DNA from: Micromonospora sp. BL4
Lineage (GTDB): Bacteria > Actinomycetota > Actinomycetes > Mycobacteriales > Micromonosporaceae
Assembly (NCBI RefSeq): GCF_003667505.1
Contig: NZ_RCVJ01000154.1
Location: forward strand, 1 to 64,000
Direction of reading: 5' to 3'
Length of the DNA stretch: 64,000 nt
Positions 1 to 7,071 of the stretch are shown here, piece by piece. Made by a program: the position numbers and the translations under genes. Numbering within the stretch: the stretch's first letter is position 1; each line of letters begins with the position of its first letter. The notes under the pieces are model-generated. The model did no database searches. It saw nothing but the letters and a program-made list of their open reading frames with translations, and was not told where the DNA came from.

Positions 1-308
1 GTCGGCGGCGGGGTGCCGCCCGAGCAGGCGCCCAGGTCACGCCAGAGCGACGGGGTCGAGGCGGGGTTCCAGCCGGCGCCGGGATGGGCGGTGTGGGTGA
101 CCAGAGCCTGGTAGAGCCGGCCGCCGTAGGTGACCTGCGTGCCCGCCTGGTAGGTCCTGCCCTCGGCCCAGGCCGGCGCGGTGCAGGCGACCATCAGGGT
201 GGCGTCCGCCGAGGACACGGCGGCGGTGCTGCTGGGGACGAAGGCGACGGCGGTCGCGACGGTCATCGCCGCCCCGGCCACCACTGCGAAAATCCGACGG
301 CTTCTCAT
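1..308 (-). CDS. Secreted CBM5/12 carbohydrate-binding protein, 3' part outside window
   Basis: Only the N-terminal ~102 codons are present; the gene runs off the left edge. The ATG (306-308, complement) follows a GGGGAG ribosome site. Residues 1-35 are a typical Sec signal peptide (basic start MRSRR, hydrophobic core, Ala-rich cleavage region). Residues ~42-97 match a type-3 chitin-binding module (CBM5/12): Cys, then PAW, then a WNP motif, ending SLWRDLGAC. A Gly-Thr-Pro-Pro linker follows, so a catalytic domain (chitinase, other glycoside hydrolase or LPMO) probably lies beyond the edge. The CBM is seen directly; the enzyme activity cannot be judged. Confidence 0.8.
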   Translation of the reverse strand, partial: MRSRRIFAVVAGAAMTVATAVAFVPSSTAAVSSADATLMVACTAPAWAEGRTYQAGTQVTYGGRLYQALVTHTAHPGAGWNPASTPSLWRDLGACSGGTPPP

Positions 309-346
309 GGCTCACTCCCCAGGCATCGACGACCCGCGACCTCCAC

Positions 347-375
347 ATATTGACGTTCGTGAAGTTTAATATCAA
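347..375 (-). promoter_or_regulatory. Promoter of the CBM5/12 gene
   Basis: On the minus strand TTGATA (370-375) and CAATAT (347-352) are separated by exactly 17 bp, a good sigma-70-type (HrdB-like) promoter, about 38 bp upstream of the ATG. The spacer contains TTAAACTTCACGAA, whose AAACTTC core could be a regulator site, but no regulator can be named from the sequence. Confidence 0.6.
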
Positions 376-501
376 GGGTTGTTAACAGATCCGAGGAAGA
401 CGGAGTGCGGCCGGCGTCGTAGCGACCGGGCCGGCGGTGCCGCGCGCGTCTGTTTCGGCACGGAACCCCGCCGTGGACGGCTGTCGGCCGCGCACATGAT
501 G

Positions 502-538
502 AAGGCCCCTGACCGGTTGAACCCTGGTCAGAGGCCTT
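502..538 (-). terminator. Hairpin downstream of tRNA-Arg
   Basis: AAGGCCCCTGACC (502-514) pairs with GGTCAGAGGCCTT (526-538) with one mismatch and an 11-nt loop. It begins 13 bp past the tRNA 3' end, as expected for a terminator. There is no T-tract. Confidence 0.6.
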
Positions 539-551
539 GCGTGCTGAGCTT

Positions 552-626
552 TGGTGCCCCCGGCAGGATTCGAACCTGCGCCCCCGCCTCCGGAGGGCGG
601 TGCTCTATCCCCTGAGCTACGGGGGC
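552..626 (-). tRNA. tRNA-Arg (anticodon CCG), CCA encoded
   Basis: The complement folds as a full cloverleaf. The acceptor GCCCCCG pairs with CGGGGGC, the D stem is GCTC/GAGC, the anticodon stem is CCGCC/GGCGG around the loop CTCCGGA (anticodon CCG), and the T arm is GCAGG-TTCGAAT-CCTGC. Discriminator A is followed by a genomically encoded CCA. It decodes CGG, a very common codon in this high-GC genome. The gene lies 3.4 kb from argS, whose product charges it. Confidence 0.95.
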
Positions 627-763
627 TCAGCGACTGGAGAAGACTAGCAAACCTCCTCCGCGAACGCCGAATCGGTATCCGGCGCCCGGATCGTGTCGCC
701 AACGGCCCGACCGCCCTGGTCGCCGGGGGCCGTGATGGTCCGCGCGGCCCTGTTGTTCTTGAC

Positions 764-991
764 GGCCTGTTGATCCTTGCCGGCCTGTTGATTCGGGCGG
801 TCCTGTTGGTCCGAGCGGGCTTGGTCCTGGCGGCCCTGATGGTTCGGGCGGCCTTGTTGGTCCGGGCGGCCTTGTTGGTTCGGGCGGTCCTGTTGGTCCG
901 AGCGGGCTTGGTCCTGGCGGCCCTGATGGTTCGGGCGGCCCTGATGGTTCGGACGGCCTTGTTGGTCCGGGCGGTTCCTGCGATCCGGGCG
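764..991. repeat. 18-bp tandem repeat array (about 13 units)
   Basis: Thirteen consecutive units of the form GNCCTGWTGGTYCGGGCG fill 764-991. Eleven are 18 bp and two (818-832, 905-919) are an identical 15-bp variant. Units 800-850 and 887-937 are the same three-unit block, showing recent segmental duplication. One forward frame reads as collagen-like Gly-X-Y, but stops at 733 and 760 and no start codon make coding unlikely. With flanking sequence the array fills the 400-bp gap between the tRNA and the IS630-like gene. Confidence 0.85.
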
Positions 992-1025
992 GCGAATGGT
1001 CAGGCTGCGACCACCCCGGAAGCGG

Positions 1026-1841
1026 TCAGGCCGCGACCGCCCGGCCGCAACTGGGCAGCGGGTGCAGCACGATCCGCCGGGGGAGCCGACGCGGCCACTC
1101 GTTGCGCGGCCATGAGCCGTCCACGATCAGGTGAACCGTGCGCTGTTCCTCGCCGCTCAGTCGCAGCACGAAGTCGCGAGGGAGCGGCGGGTCGACCGTC
1201 GGCGTGGTGATCATGAAGCGCACCCGGCCGCGGGACGAGACGGCGGAGATCACGTCGGCCGCCGGCATGGTCCCGCGCAGCCGTACCCGGCCGATCCAGT
1301 AGACCTCGGCGAGGTGCTCCTGGGCAGCCCGGGTGATCGCCGGGTACTCGCTGCGTACCCAACGTTCGACCGCGCTGACGCAGAGCCCGCAGGCGCGCTC
1401 GCGCGGTTCCCGCGGACCCAACCCCCAGGCCCGCAGGTACGCGCCGACCGCGCCCGCGTCCAGCGGCAGGTCGAACCTGCGCTGGATGAGCGTGGTGAGG
1501 CTCTGCCGCGTCCACAGCTCCTCGTCCAGGCCGAACTCGTCGGGGTGGACGCCCCGCAGCACGTCGATCAGTTCGAGTTCCTGTTCGCGGCTGAGCATTC
1601 CCGGCTCGCCCTGCCGCTGTCCGCGACGGACGGCTGCCACCGCCCCGTCACCGCCGATGGTGTGGCGTCGGCACCAGCTGGTGACCGAACGCCGTGCGTC
1701 TCTGAGTGCAACCCCCACGTCCTGCGCAACGAGCCCGAATCGCAACTGGTCACGATATGTGTGGAGAAAACTCTCTAAGCAACGTAATCGGTTGCACCGC
1801 TCAAATCGACCAGACCGCGCAGCAAGGAACAAAGCGCCCAA
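1026..1841 (-). CDS. IS630-type transposase derivative lacking catalytic residues
   Basis: A 271-codon frame (TTG at 1841) follows the IS630 transposase layout. There is a first helix-turn-helix (about residues 33-62), then a winged helix with the family-typical LWTRQSLTTLI and YLRAWGL segments (about 105-140), then remnants of the DDE domain. The first Asp motif (normally ADQVGI or IDESGF) reads VYWIGRVRL, about 20 residues after it are missing, the strand with the second Asp survives as HLIVDG, and the final SPELNP-E block is gone. The frame is intact with GC-rich codon use, so it may be a retained DNA-binding protein rather than decay. The start is uncertain; a TTG near 1735 would drop the N-terminal extension. 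Confidence 0.65.
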   Translation of the reverse strand: MGALFLAARSGRFERCNRLRCLESFLHTYRDQLRFGLVAQDVGVALRDARRSVTSWCRRHTIGGDGAVAAVRRGQRQGEPGMLSREQELELIDVLRGVHPDEFGLDEELWTRQSLTTLIQRRFDLPLDAGAVGAYLRAWGLGPREPRERACGLCVSAVERWVRSEYPAITRAAQEHLAEVYWIGRVRLRGTMPAADVISAVSSRGRVRFMITTPTVDPPLPRDFVLRLSGEEQRTVHLIVDGSWPRNEWPRRLPRRIVLHPLPSCGRAVAA

Positions 1842-1891
1842 AAGTCAACGTCCAGAGCCCAAGTGGATCAAGCCCCGCCCGCTGAATCGGC

Positions 1892-1971
1892 CTTGATCCA
1901 CTCCAGGTCGGCGATATCGGGGCATCCGCTCGTGGGGACACCCCGACATCGGCGATCTGGAGTGGATCAAG
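1892..1971. repeat. 80-bp palindromic element A
   Basis: Arms of 31 bp at 1892-1922 and 1941-1971 pair with three mismatches around an 18-bp loop. An extra half-site, GTGGATCAAG, lies at 1863-1872. The stretch CGATATCGGGGCATCCGC also occurs, inverted, in the palindrome at 51048-51124, so this is a dispersed element. It sits just upstream of the IS630-like gene. Confidence 0.85.
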
Positions 1972-2084
1972 GTGCACGGGTCGTTGTCACCCCCGCCCAC
2001 GCCCGCCGCTCGCAGCCCGCGCCCTGCCAGCCGGCCCGCGCCCTGCCAACCGGCCCCGCCTGCCTTCCGCGCCCCGTGCCGCTC

Positions 2085-2352
2085 ACCGCTCGCCGTCCGT
2101 GGCCCCGCGCCGTCGCGCTCGCCATCCGCGCCGCTCGCTCTCCGCGTCGGCGCGCTCGCCCTCCACGTCCACGCCGCTCGCTGTTCGCCGACCACGTCCA
2201 GGCCGCTCGCCGTCGGCGTCCGGGCCCGCTCGCCGTCCATGTCCGCGCCGCTCGCTGTTCGCTGACCATGTCCGCGCCGCTCGCTGTTCGCCGACCACGT
2301 CCAAGCCGCTCGCCGCTCGCCGTCTGCGCCGCTCGCCGTCCGGGCCGCTTGG
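2085..2352. repeat. Low-complexity repeat block
   Basis: Degenerate repetition of CGCTCGCCGTCC-like units. The 16-mer GCCGCTCGCTGTTCGC recurs at 2173, 2247 and 2276, each followed by a CGACCACGTCC-like tail. All six frames here are long and open but of biased composition (Arg/Ser/Pro or Gly/Arg/Asp), with no credible start or ribosome site. I treat the 1842-2420 gap as non-coding. Confidence 0.6.
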
Positions 2353-2370
2353 CCGGCGCGCCGACAGAAA

Positions 2371-2411
2371 CGGGCCCGCGCCCCGCCGCTGTGCGGCAGA
2401 ACGCGGGCCCG
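2371..2411 (-). terminator. Terminator after the DUF305 gene
   Basis: CGGGCCCGCG (2371-2380) pairs perfectly with CGCGGGCCCG (2402-2411), and the loop itself contains a small CCGC/GCGG stem. It starts 10 bp past the DUF305 stop codon on the minus strand. Confidence 0.75.
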
Positions 2412-2420
2412 TCCGGTCGC

Positions 2421-3092
2421 TCAGCCCTTGGCGGCCTGTGCCTGGAGCTGCCGGAGGTTGTTCAGCTCGGTCTGCTGGGTGGCCTTCATCGTCTGCGCCA
2501 CCCGCACGACCTCGGCGTTGTCGGTCTCGGCGAGCGCAGCGTCGATCATGTGGATGCCACCCAGGTGGTGGTTGTACATCAGGGCCAGGAACTGCCGGTC
2601 GACCTCGATGCCCTTGGCGTCGCGCAGCGCGGCCATCTCCTGCGGGGTGGCCATGCCGGGCATCAGCCCGTTCTTGACGCCGGCCCCGTCGGACATCCAC
2701 GACATCGGGGGCTCGGACCCGGTCGGGCTCAGCTCCCACTCCCGCAGCCAGGTCTGCATGGCGCCGATCTCGCCCTGCTGCTCGGTGGCGATGTCCACGG
2801 CGATCTGGCGTACCTCGGGCAGCGTCGCCGACCGGTAGGCGGTCAGGCTCATTTCCACCGCCTGGGTGTGGTGCGTGGTCATGTCCCGCGCGAAGCCCGC
2901 CTCGACCGAGGTGTCACCGGGCCGGGTGAGCCCCGGGGTGAGCAGGCCGCCGGCGTACCCGAGCAGCAGGCCCACCACCAGCATGGCGGCGAGCGCCAGC
3001 AGGCCGTAGCGCCGCGTCGGGGCCCGGTCGCCGTGATCCGGAGCGACCGGAGCCTCGTCGTGCGCGCTGTCGGTGGTGGCGGGAGCGGTCAT
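2421..3092 (-). CDS. DUF305 family membrane-anchored protein
   Basis: 223 residues. A polar N-terminus, one membrane segment (about 29-52, YGLLALAAMLVVGLLLGYAG), then an extracytoplasmic DUF305 (ferritin-like four-helix) domain. Family marks are visible: FARDMTTHHTQAVEMS near the start and MYNHHLGGIHMI near the end, giving His/Met-rich helices that could bind metal. DUF305 proteins are often linked to copper or other metal handling, but function here is unproven. It follows the DUF3105 gene by 8 bp with an AAGGA ribosome site, so the two form an operon ending at the 2371-2411 hairpin. Confidence 0.85.
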   Translation of the reverse strand: MTAPATTDSAHDEAPVAPDHGDRAPTRRYGLLALAAMLVVGLLLGYAGGLLTPGLTRPGDTSVEAGFARDMTTHHTQAVEMSLTAYRSATLPEVRQIAVDIATEQQGEIGAMQTWLREWELSPTGSEPPMSWMSDGAGVKNGLMPGMATPQEMAALRDAKGIEVDRQFLALMYNHHLGGIHMIDAALAETDNAEVVRVAQTMKATQQTELNNLRQLQAQAAKG

Positions 3093-3100
3093 TGCGGTCC

Positions 3101-3913
3101 TTACTGGGTCGGCGGCTGCTGCTGAAGCTCACGCGGCGTGGTGCCGGTGGCGGTCACACCCTGGTTGCACAGCGCGGTCGGGCCTTCGACGGAGGCGTTC
3201 ACCCGCAGGTCCTTGATGAACTCGTCGATCCGCGAGTCGTCGGCGTTGTCGAGCTTGAGCTGGTAGCCCCACGCCTGCAGCGAGATCGGCTTGTCCAGGC
3301 CCTCGTACGGGCTCATCATCGTCTTCTCGACGCCCCGCACCTTGCCGGCGAGCTTGTCGACCTGGTCCTTCGGCAGGTCCGGGCGGTAGGTGATCCACAC
3401 CGCGCCGTGCTCCAGGCTGTGCACCGCGTGCTCGTTGGCGATCGGGGCGTCGTACACCTCGCCCATGCAGTTCTGCCAGGCGGCGTTGTGCACCCCACCC
3501 ACCGGCGGCGTGAACTTCCAGGTCAGCGGACCGGACTTGTGCGACTCGTACTTCAGGCTTTCCGGGTCCGACTTGCGGATGTTGACGATGCCGTCGATGG
3601 CGTTGGCCCGCTTGTCCCACGGCTTGGAGCCCTGGAACGACGCCCAGGCGCCGTAGCCGATGATGCCGGCCGCCAGCACACCCACGGCGACGAAGAGCGC
3701 GATCGGGCCCCAGGCCCGGCCCTGGCTCACCTTGACCGGGGCGATCGGCTTGCGGGGACCCTTGCCACCTGCCCGGGGGGAACCCGCCGGCTTGCCTGTC
3801 GGCTTGCCGGAACCAGCCTTGGCGCCGGACGCCGGCCGGCCTGCGGCCGGCTTCTTGCCGGTGCTGACCACGGTCGGGCGGCGCTCAGGGCCACCCGGGG
3901 TGCTGATGCTCAT
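3101..3913 (-). CDS. DUF3105 domain membrane protein
   Basis: 270 residues. A long Lys/Gly/Pro-rich cytoplasmic N-terminus (1-65), one membrane helix (about 69-93), and an extracytoplasmic DUF3105 domain (about 100-260). The family signature is visible in FTPPVGGVHNAAWQNCMG and VHSLEHGAVWITYRP, with conserved His and Glu. Two Cys (in NCMG and ALCNQG) could form a disulfide. It is first in a two-gene operon with DUF305, a pairing also known from other actinobacteria, which suggests a joint but undefined envelope role. The ATG has a weak GAGG site upstream. Confidence 0.85.
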   Translation of the reverse strand: MSISTPGGPERRPTVVSTGKKPAAGRPASGAKAGSGKPTGKPAGSPRAGGKGPRKPIAPVKVSQGRAWGPIALFVAVGVLAAGIIGYGAWASFQGSKPWDKRANAIDGIVNIRKSDPESLKYESHKSGPLTWKFTPPVGGVHNAAWQNCMGEVYDAPIANEHAVHSLEHGAVWITYRPDLPKDQVDKLAGKVRGVEKTMMSPYEGLDKPISLQAWGYQLKLDNADDSRIDEFIKDLRVNASVEGPTALCNQGVTATGTTPRELQQQPPTQ

Positions 3914-3999
3914 CGTGCCTCGTCAGGTCGGTTGGTCAGGGGAGGTGGCGGGCCGGATGACGCGCAGGGTCGCCGCCGAGTGCCCGAGTCTACCCCCGA

Positions 4000-4005
4000 T
4001 AACAT
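4000..4005 (+). promoter_or_regulatory. -10 box of argS, leaderless arrangement
   Basis: TAACAT is followed by 6 bp and then the GTG at 4012. This spacing puts the transcription start at or next to the start codon. No ribosome site precedes the GTG and no clear -35 is seen. Confidence 0.5.
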
Positions 4006-4011
4006 GGTTCG

Positions 4012-5679
4012 GTGACTCCTGCAGAACTAGCCTCGGTCGTCCTCACCGCTGCCCACGCCGTCTTCGCCGAGCGTGGCCTGGATCACGCCGCGCTGCCGGA
4101 GCGTACGGCGGTGGAGCGACCCCGCAACCCCGAGCACGGCGACTACGCCTCGACGCTCGCCCTGCAGTTGAGCAAGAAGGTGGGCGTACCGCCGCGTGAG
4201 CTGGCCGCAGCGCTGGCCGATGAGCTGGGTCGGGCGCCGGGGGTCAAGTCGGTGGAGATCGCCGGGCCGGGCTTTCTGAACATCCGGCTCGACGCGGCCG
4301 CCGCCGGTCAGCTCGCCCGGGTGATCGTCGAGGCGGGCGCGGAGTACGGCCGCAGCGACCGGCTCGCCGGTGAGAAGATCAATCTGGAGTTCGTCTCGGC
4401 CAACCCGACCGGCCCGGTGCACATCGGTGGGGTCCGCTGGGCGGCCGTCGGTGACGCGCTCAGCCGGCTGCTGCGGGCCACCGGCGCCGAGGTGGGCACG
4501 GAGTACTACTTCAACGACGCCGGGTCGCAGATCGACCGGTACGCCCGCTCGCTGCTCGCCGCCGCCAAGGGCCAGCCCACGCCGGAGGACGGCTACGGCG
4601 GGGCGTACATCGGGGAGATCGCCGCCGAGGTGCAGGCCCGCCGGCCGGAGGTGCTGACCCTGGACGACGTCGCCGCCCAGGAGGTGTTCCGGGTCGAGGG
4701 CGTCGCGCTGATGTTCGACGAGATCCGCTCCTCGTTGCGCGACTTCGGGGTGGAGTTCGACACCTACTTCAACGAGAAGGACCTGCACGACCGGGGTGAG
4801 CTGGACCTCGCCCTGGCCCGGCTGCGCGAGCAGGGCCAGGTCTACGAGGCCGAGGGCGCCACCTGGCTGCGCACCACCGACTTCGGCGACGACAAGGACC
4901 GGGTGCTGCGCAAGTCCGACGGCGAGTGGACCTACTTCGCCGCGGACTGCGCCTACTACCTGGACAAGCGGGAGCGCGGCTTCGAGCGGGTCGTGATCAT
5001 GCTGGGCGCCGACCACCACGGCTACATCGGCCGGATGAAGGCGATGGTCGCCTGCTTCGGCGACGACCCGGAGCGCAACCTGGAGATCCTCATCGGGCAG
5101 CTGGTCAGCCTGCTGCGCGACGGCGCCCCGATGCGGATGAGCAAGCGGGCCGGCACCGTGATCACCCTGGAGGATCTGGTCGACGCGATCGGCGTGGACG
5201 CCTCCCGGTACGCGCTGGCCCGCTACTCCAGCGACTCGCCGATCGACATCGACATCGAGCTGTGGACCCGGGCGACCCGCGACAACCCGGTCTACTACGT
5301 GCAGTACGTGGCCGCCCGGACGGCGGGTGTGGCCCGCAACGCGGCCGAGGTGGGGCTGGTCCCGGGCGACGCCGACGACTTCCGCCCCGAGCTGCTCGGG
5401 CACGAGAAGGAGAATGAGCTGCTCAAGGCGCTCGCCGAGTTCCCGGCGGTGGTGGCCACCGCCGCCGAGCTGCGGGAGCCGCACCGGGTGGCCCGCTACC
5501 TGGAGGAGAGCGTCGCCGCCTCCTTCCACCGGTTCTACGACAACTGTCGGGTGCTGCCGTTGGGCGACGAGGAGGTCACCGACCTGCACCGGGCACGGCT
5601 CTGGCTCAACAACGCCACCCGCACGGTGATCGCCAACGGCCTGCACCTGCTCGGCGTCTCCGCTCCCGAGAGGATGTAG
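4012..5679 (+). CDS. argS: Arginyl-tRNA synthetase
   Basis: 555 residues, normal for bacterial class I ArgRS, which attaches arginine to tRNA-Arg in the cytosol. Domains in order: N-terminal additional domain (1-90), Rossmann catalytic core with the HIGH-type motif GPVHIGG (near 140), KMSKS-type loop [10 protein letters not shown] (near 377), and a C-terminal DALR anticodon-binding domain (about 440-555) ending in [13 protein letters not shown]. The GTG start is set by the N-terminal homology and the upstream TAACAT. The stop lies 6 bp before lysA, so argS, lysA and hom probably share a transcript. Divergent from the DUF3105 gene. Confidence 0.97.
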   Translation: MTPAELASVVLTAAHAVFAERGLDHAALPERTAVERPRNPEHGDYASTLALQLSKKVGVPPRELAAALADELGRAPGVKSVEIAGPGFLNIRLDAAAAGQLARVIVEAGAEYGRSDRLAGEKINLEFVSANPTGPVHIGGVRWAAVGDALSRLLRATGAEVGTEYYFNDAGSQIDRYARSLLAAAKGQPTPEDGYGGAYIGEIAAEVQARRPEVLTLDDVAAQEVFRVEGVALMFDEIRSSLRDFGVEFDTYFNEKDLHDRGELDLALARLREQGQVYEAEGATWLRTTDFGDDKDRVLRKSDGEWTYFAADCAYYLDKRERGFERVVIMLGADHHGYIGRMKAMVACFGDDPERNLEILIGQLVSLLRDGAPMRMSKRAGTVITLEDLVDAIGVDASRYALARYSSDSPIDIDIELWTRATRDNPVYYVQYVAARTAGVARNAAEVGLVPGDADDFRPELLGHEKENELLKALAEFPAVVATAAELREPHRVARYLEESVAASFHRFYDNCRVLPLGDEEVTDLHRARLWLNNATRTVIANGLHLLGVSAPERM

Positions 5680-5685
5680 TACCTG

Positions 5686-7071
5686 ATGCGTGCTCACGAG
5701 GCTGGTGCGCTGCACGGCGACATCGGCAACCGGGGGCCGGCCTGGCTGCGTACCCCCGACGACGTCAACGCCCTGATGCCGGCGCTGTGGCCGCGGACGG
5801 TGACGCGCGGCGCCGACGGCGCGGTCGCCGTCGCGGGCCTGAGCGTCCGCGACATCGCGGCCGAGTTCGGCACCCCGGTGTACGTGCTCGACGAGGACGA
5901 CCTGCGCTCACGCTGCCGGGACTTCCGGGCCGCCTTCCCGACCGAGGACGTCTACTACGCGGGCAAGGCGTTCCTGTGCCGGGCGGTGGTCCGGATGATC
6001 GCCGAGGAGGGGCTGCACCTCGACGTCTGCACCGGTGGTGAGCTGGCCACCGCCCTCGCGGCCGGGATGCCGCCGGAGCGGATCGGCTTCCACGGCAACA
6101 ACAAGTCGGTGGTCGAGCTGGCCCGGGCGCTGGACGCCGGTGTCGGGCGGATCATCCTCGACTCGTTCACCGAGATCGACCGGCTCACCGCGCTGGCCCG
6201 CGAGCGGGGCGTCCGCCCCCGGGTGCTGGTCCGGGTCACGGTCGGGGTCGAGGCGCACACCCACGAGTTCATCGCCACCGCCCACGAGGACCAGAAGTTC
6301 GGGTTCTCGCTGGCCGGCGGGGCGGCCGCGGCGGCCGCGTTCAAGGTGCTCGACGAGGACGTGCTGGAGCTGCGTGGCCTGCACTCGCACATCGGCTCGC
6401 AGATCTTCGACGCCAGCGGTTTCGAGGTCTCCGCCCGCCGGGTGCTCGCCCTCCAGGCGCAGATCCGCGACGCACGCGGGGTGGAGCTGCCCGAGCTGGA
6501 CCTGGGCGGCGGCTTCGGCATCGCGTACACCACCCAGGACGACCCGGCCGCTCCGCAGGACCTGGCCAAGCGGCTCCGCAAGATCGTCGACTCGGAGTGC
6601 GCCGCCGAGCGGCTGGCCGTGCCGCGGCTCTCCATCGAGCCGGGGCGGGCCATCGTCGGGCCGTCCGTGTTCACCCTCTACGAGGTCGGCACGGTGAAGG
6701 ACCTCGACGGCATCCGGACGTACGTCAGCGTCGACGGCGGGATGAGCGACAACATCCGCACCGCGCTCTACGACGCCTCGTACTCGGCGACGTTGGCCTC
6801 CCGCGCCTCGACCGCGCAGCCGATGCTCGCCCGCGTGGTGGGAAAGCACTGTGAGTCCGGGGACATCGTGGTGAAGGATGAATTCCTGCCCGCCGACGTG
6901 CAGCCCGGAGATCTTGTCGCGGTGCCCGGCACGGGCGCCTACTGCCGCAGCATGGCCAGCAACTACAACCACGTGCCGCGGCCCCCGGTGGTCGCGGTGC
7001 GCGACGGCCAGGCGCGTCTGATCGTCCGGCGGGAAACCGAAGAGGACCTGCTCGCATTGGATGTTGGATGA
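5686..7071 (+). CDS. lysA: Diaminopimelate decarboxylase
   Basis: 461 residues. A PLP enzyme making L-lysine from meso-diaminopimelate, the last lysine step. Fold III PLP-barrel (about 70-330) with the Schiff-base lysine in YYAGKAF, the phosphate-binding Gly-rich DLGGGFG, and EPGRAIVG. The C-terminal beta domain carries the Cys/Asp motif of the dimer active site (KHCESGDIV) and the conserved GAYCRSMASNYN. The ATG at 5686 gives an N-terminus about 30 residues longer than many homologues; ATG 5776 is an alternative. Its stop overlaps the hom start (ATGA), implying translational coupling. Confidence 0.95.
   Translation: MRAHEAGALHGDIGNRGPAWLRTPDDVNALMPALWPRTVTRGADGAVAVAGLSVRDIAAEFGTPVYVLDEDDLRSRCRDFRAAFPTEDVYYAGKAFLCRAVVRMIAEEGLHLDVCTGGELATALAAGMPPERIGFHGNNKSVVELARALDAGVGRIILDSFTEIDRLTALARERGVRPRVLVRVTVGVEAHTHEFIATAHEDQKFGFSLAGGAAAAAAFKVLDEDVLELRGLHSHIGSQIFDASGFEVSARRVLALQAQIRDARGVELPELDLGGGFGIAYTTQDDPAAPQDLAKRLRKIVDSECAAERLAVPRLSIEPGRAIVGPSVFTLYEVGTVKDLDGIRTYVSVDGGMSDNIRTALYDASYSATLASRASTAQPMLARVVGKHCESGDIVVKDEFLPADVQPGDLVAVPGTGAYCRSMASNYNHVPRPPVVAVRDGQARLIVRRETEEDLLALDVG

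Noticed and set aside
551-1210. Long forward frame across the tRNA and repeat array, including a Leu/Val/Arg-rich repetitive protein
   Set aside because: It overlaps the tRNA on the other strand and the IS630-like gene, has no ribosome site, and exists only because the 18-bp repeat lacks stops.
1026-1841. Active insertion sequence
   Set aside because: Catalytic motifs are missing and no terminal inverted repeats or TA target duplication could be found around the gene.
4027-5715. 562-codon antisense frame over argS
   Set aside because: Typical high-GC shadow frame; argS is unmistakable and the antisense product has His/Gln/Val-biased composition. The same holds for long antisense frames over lysA, hom, the RND gene, rho and the atp genes.
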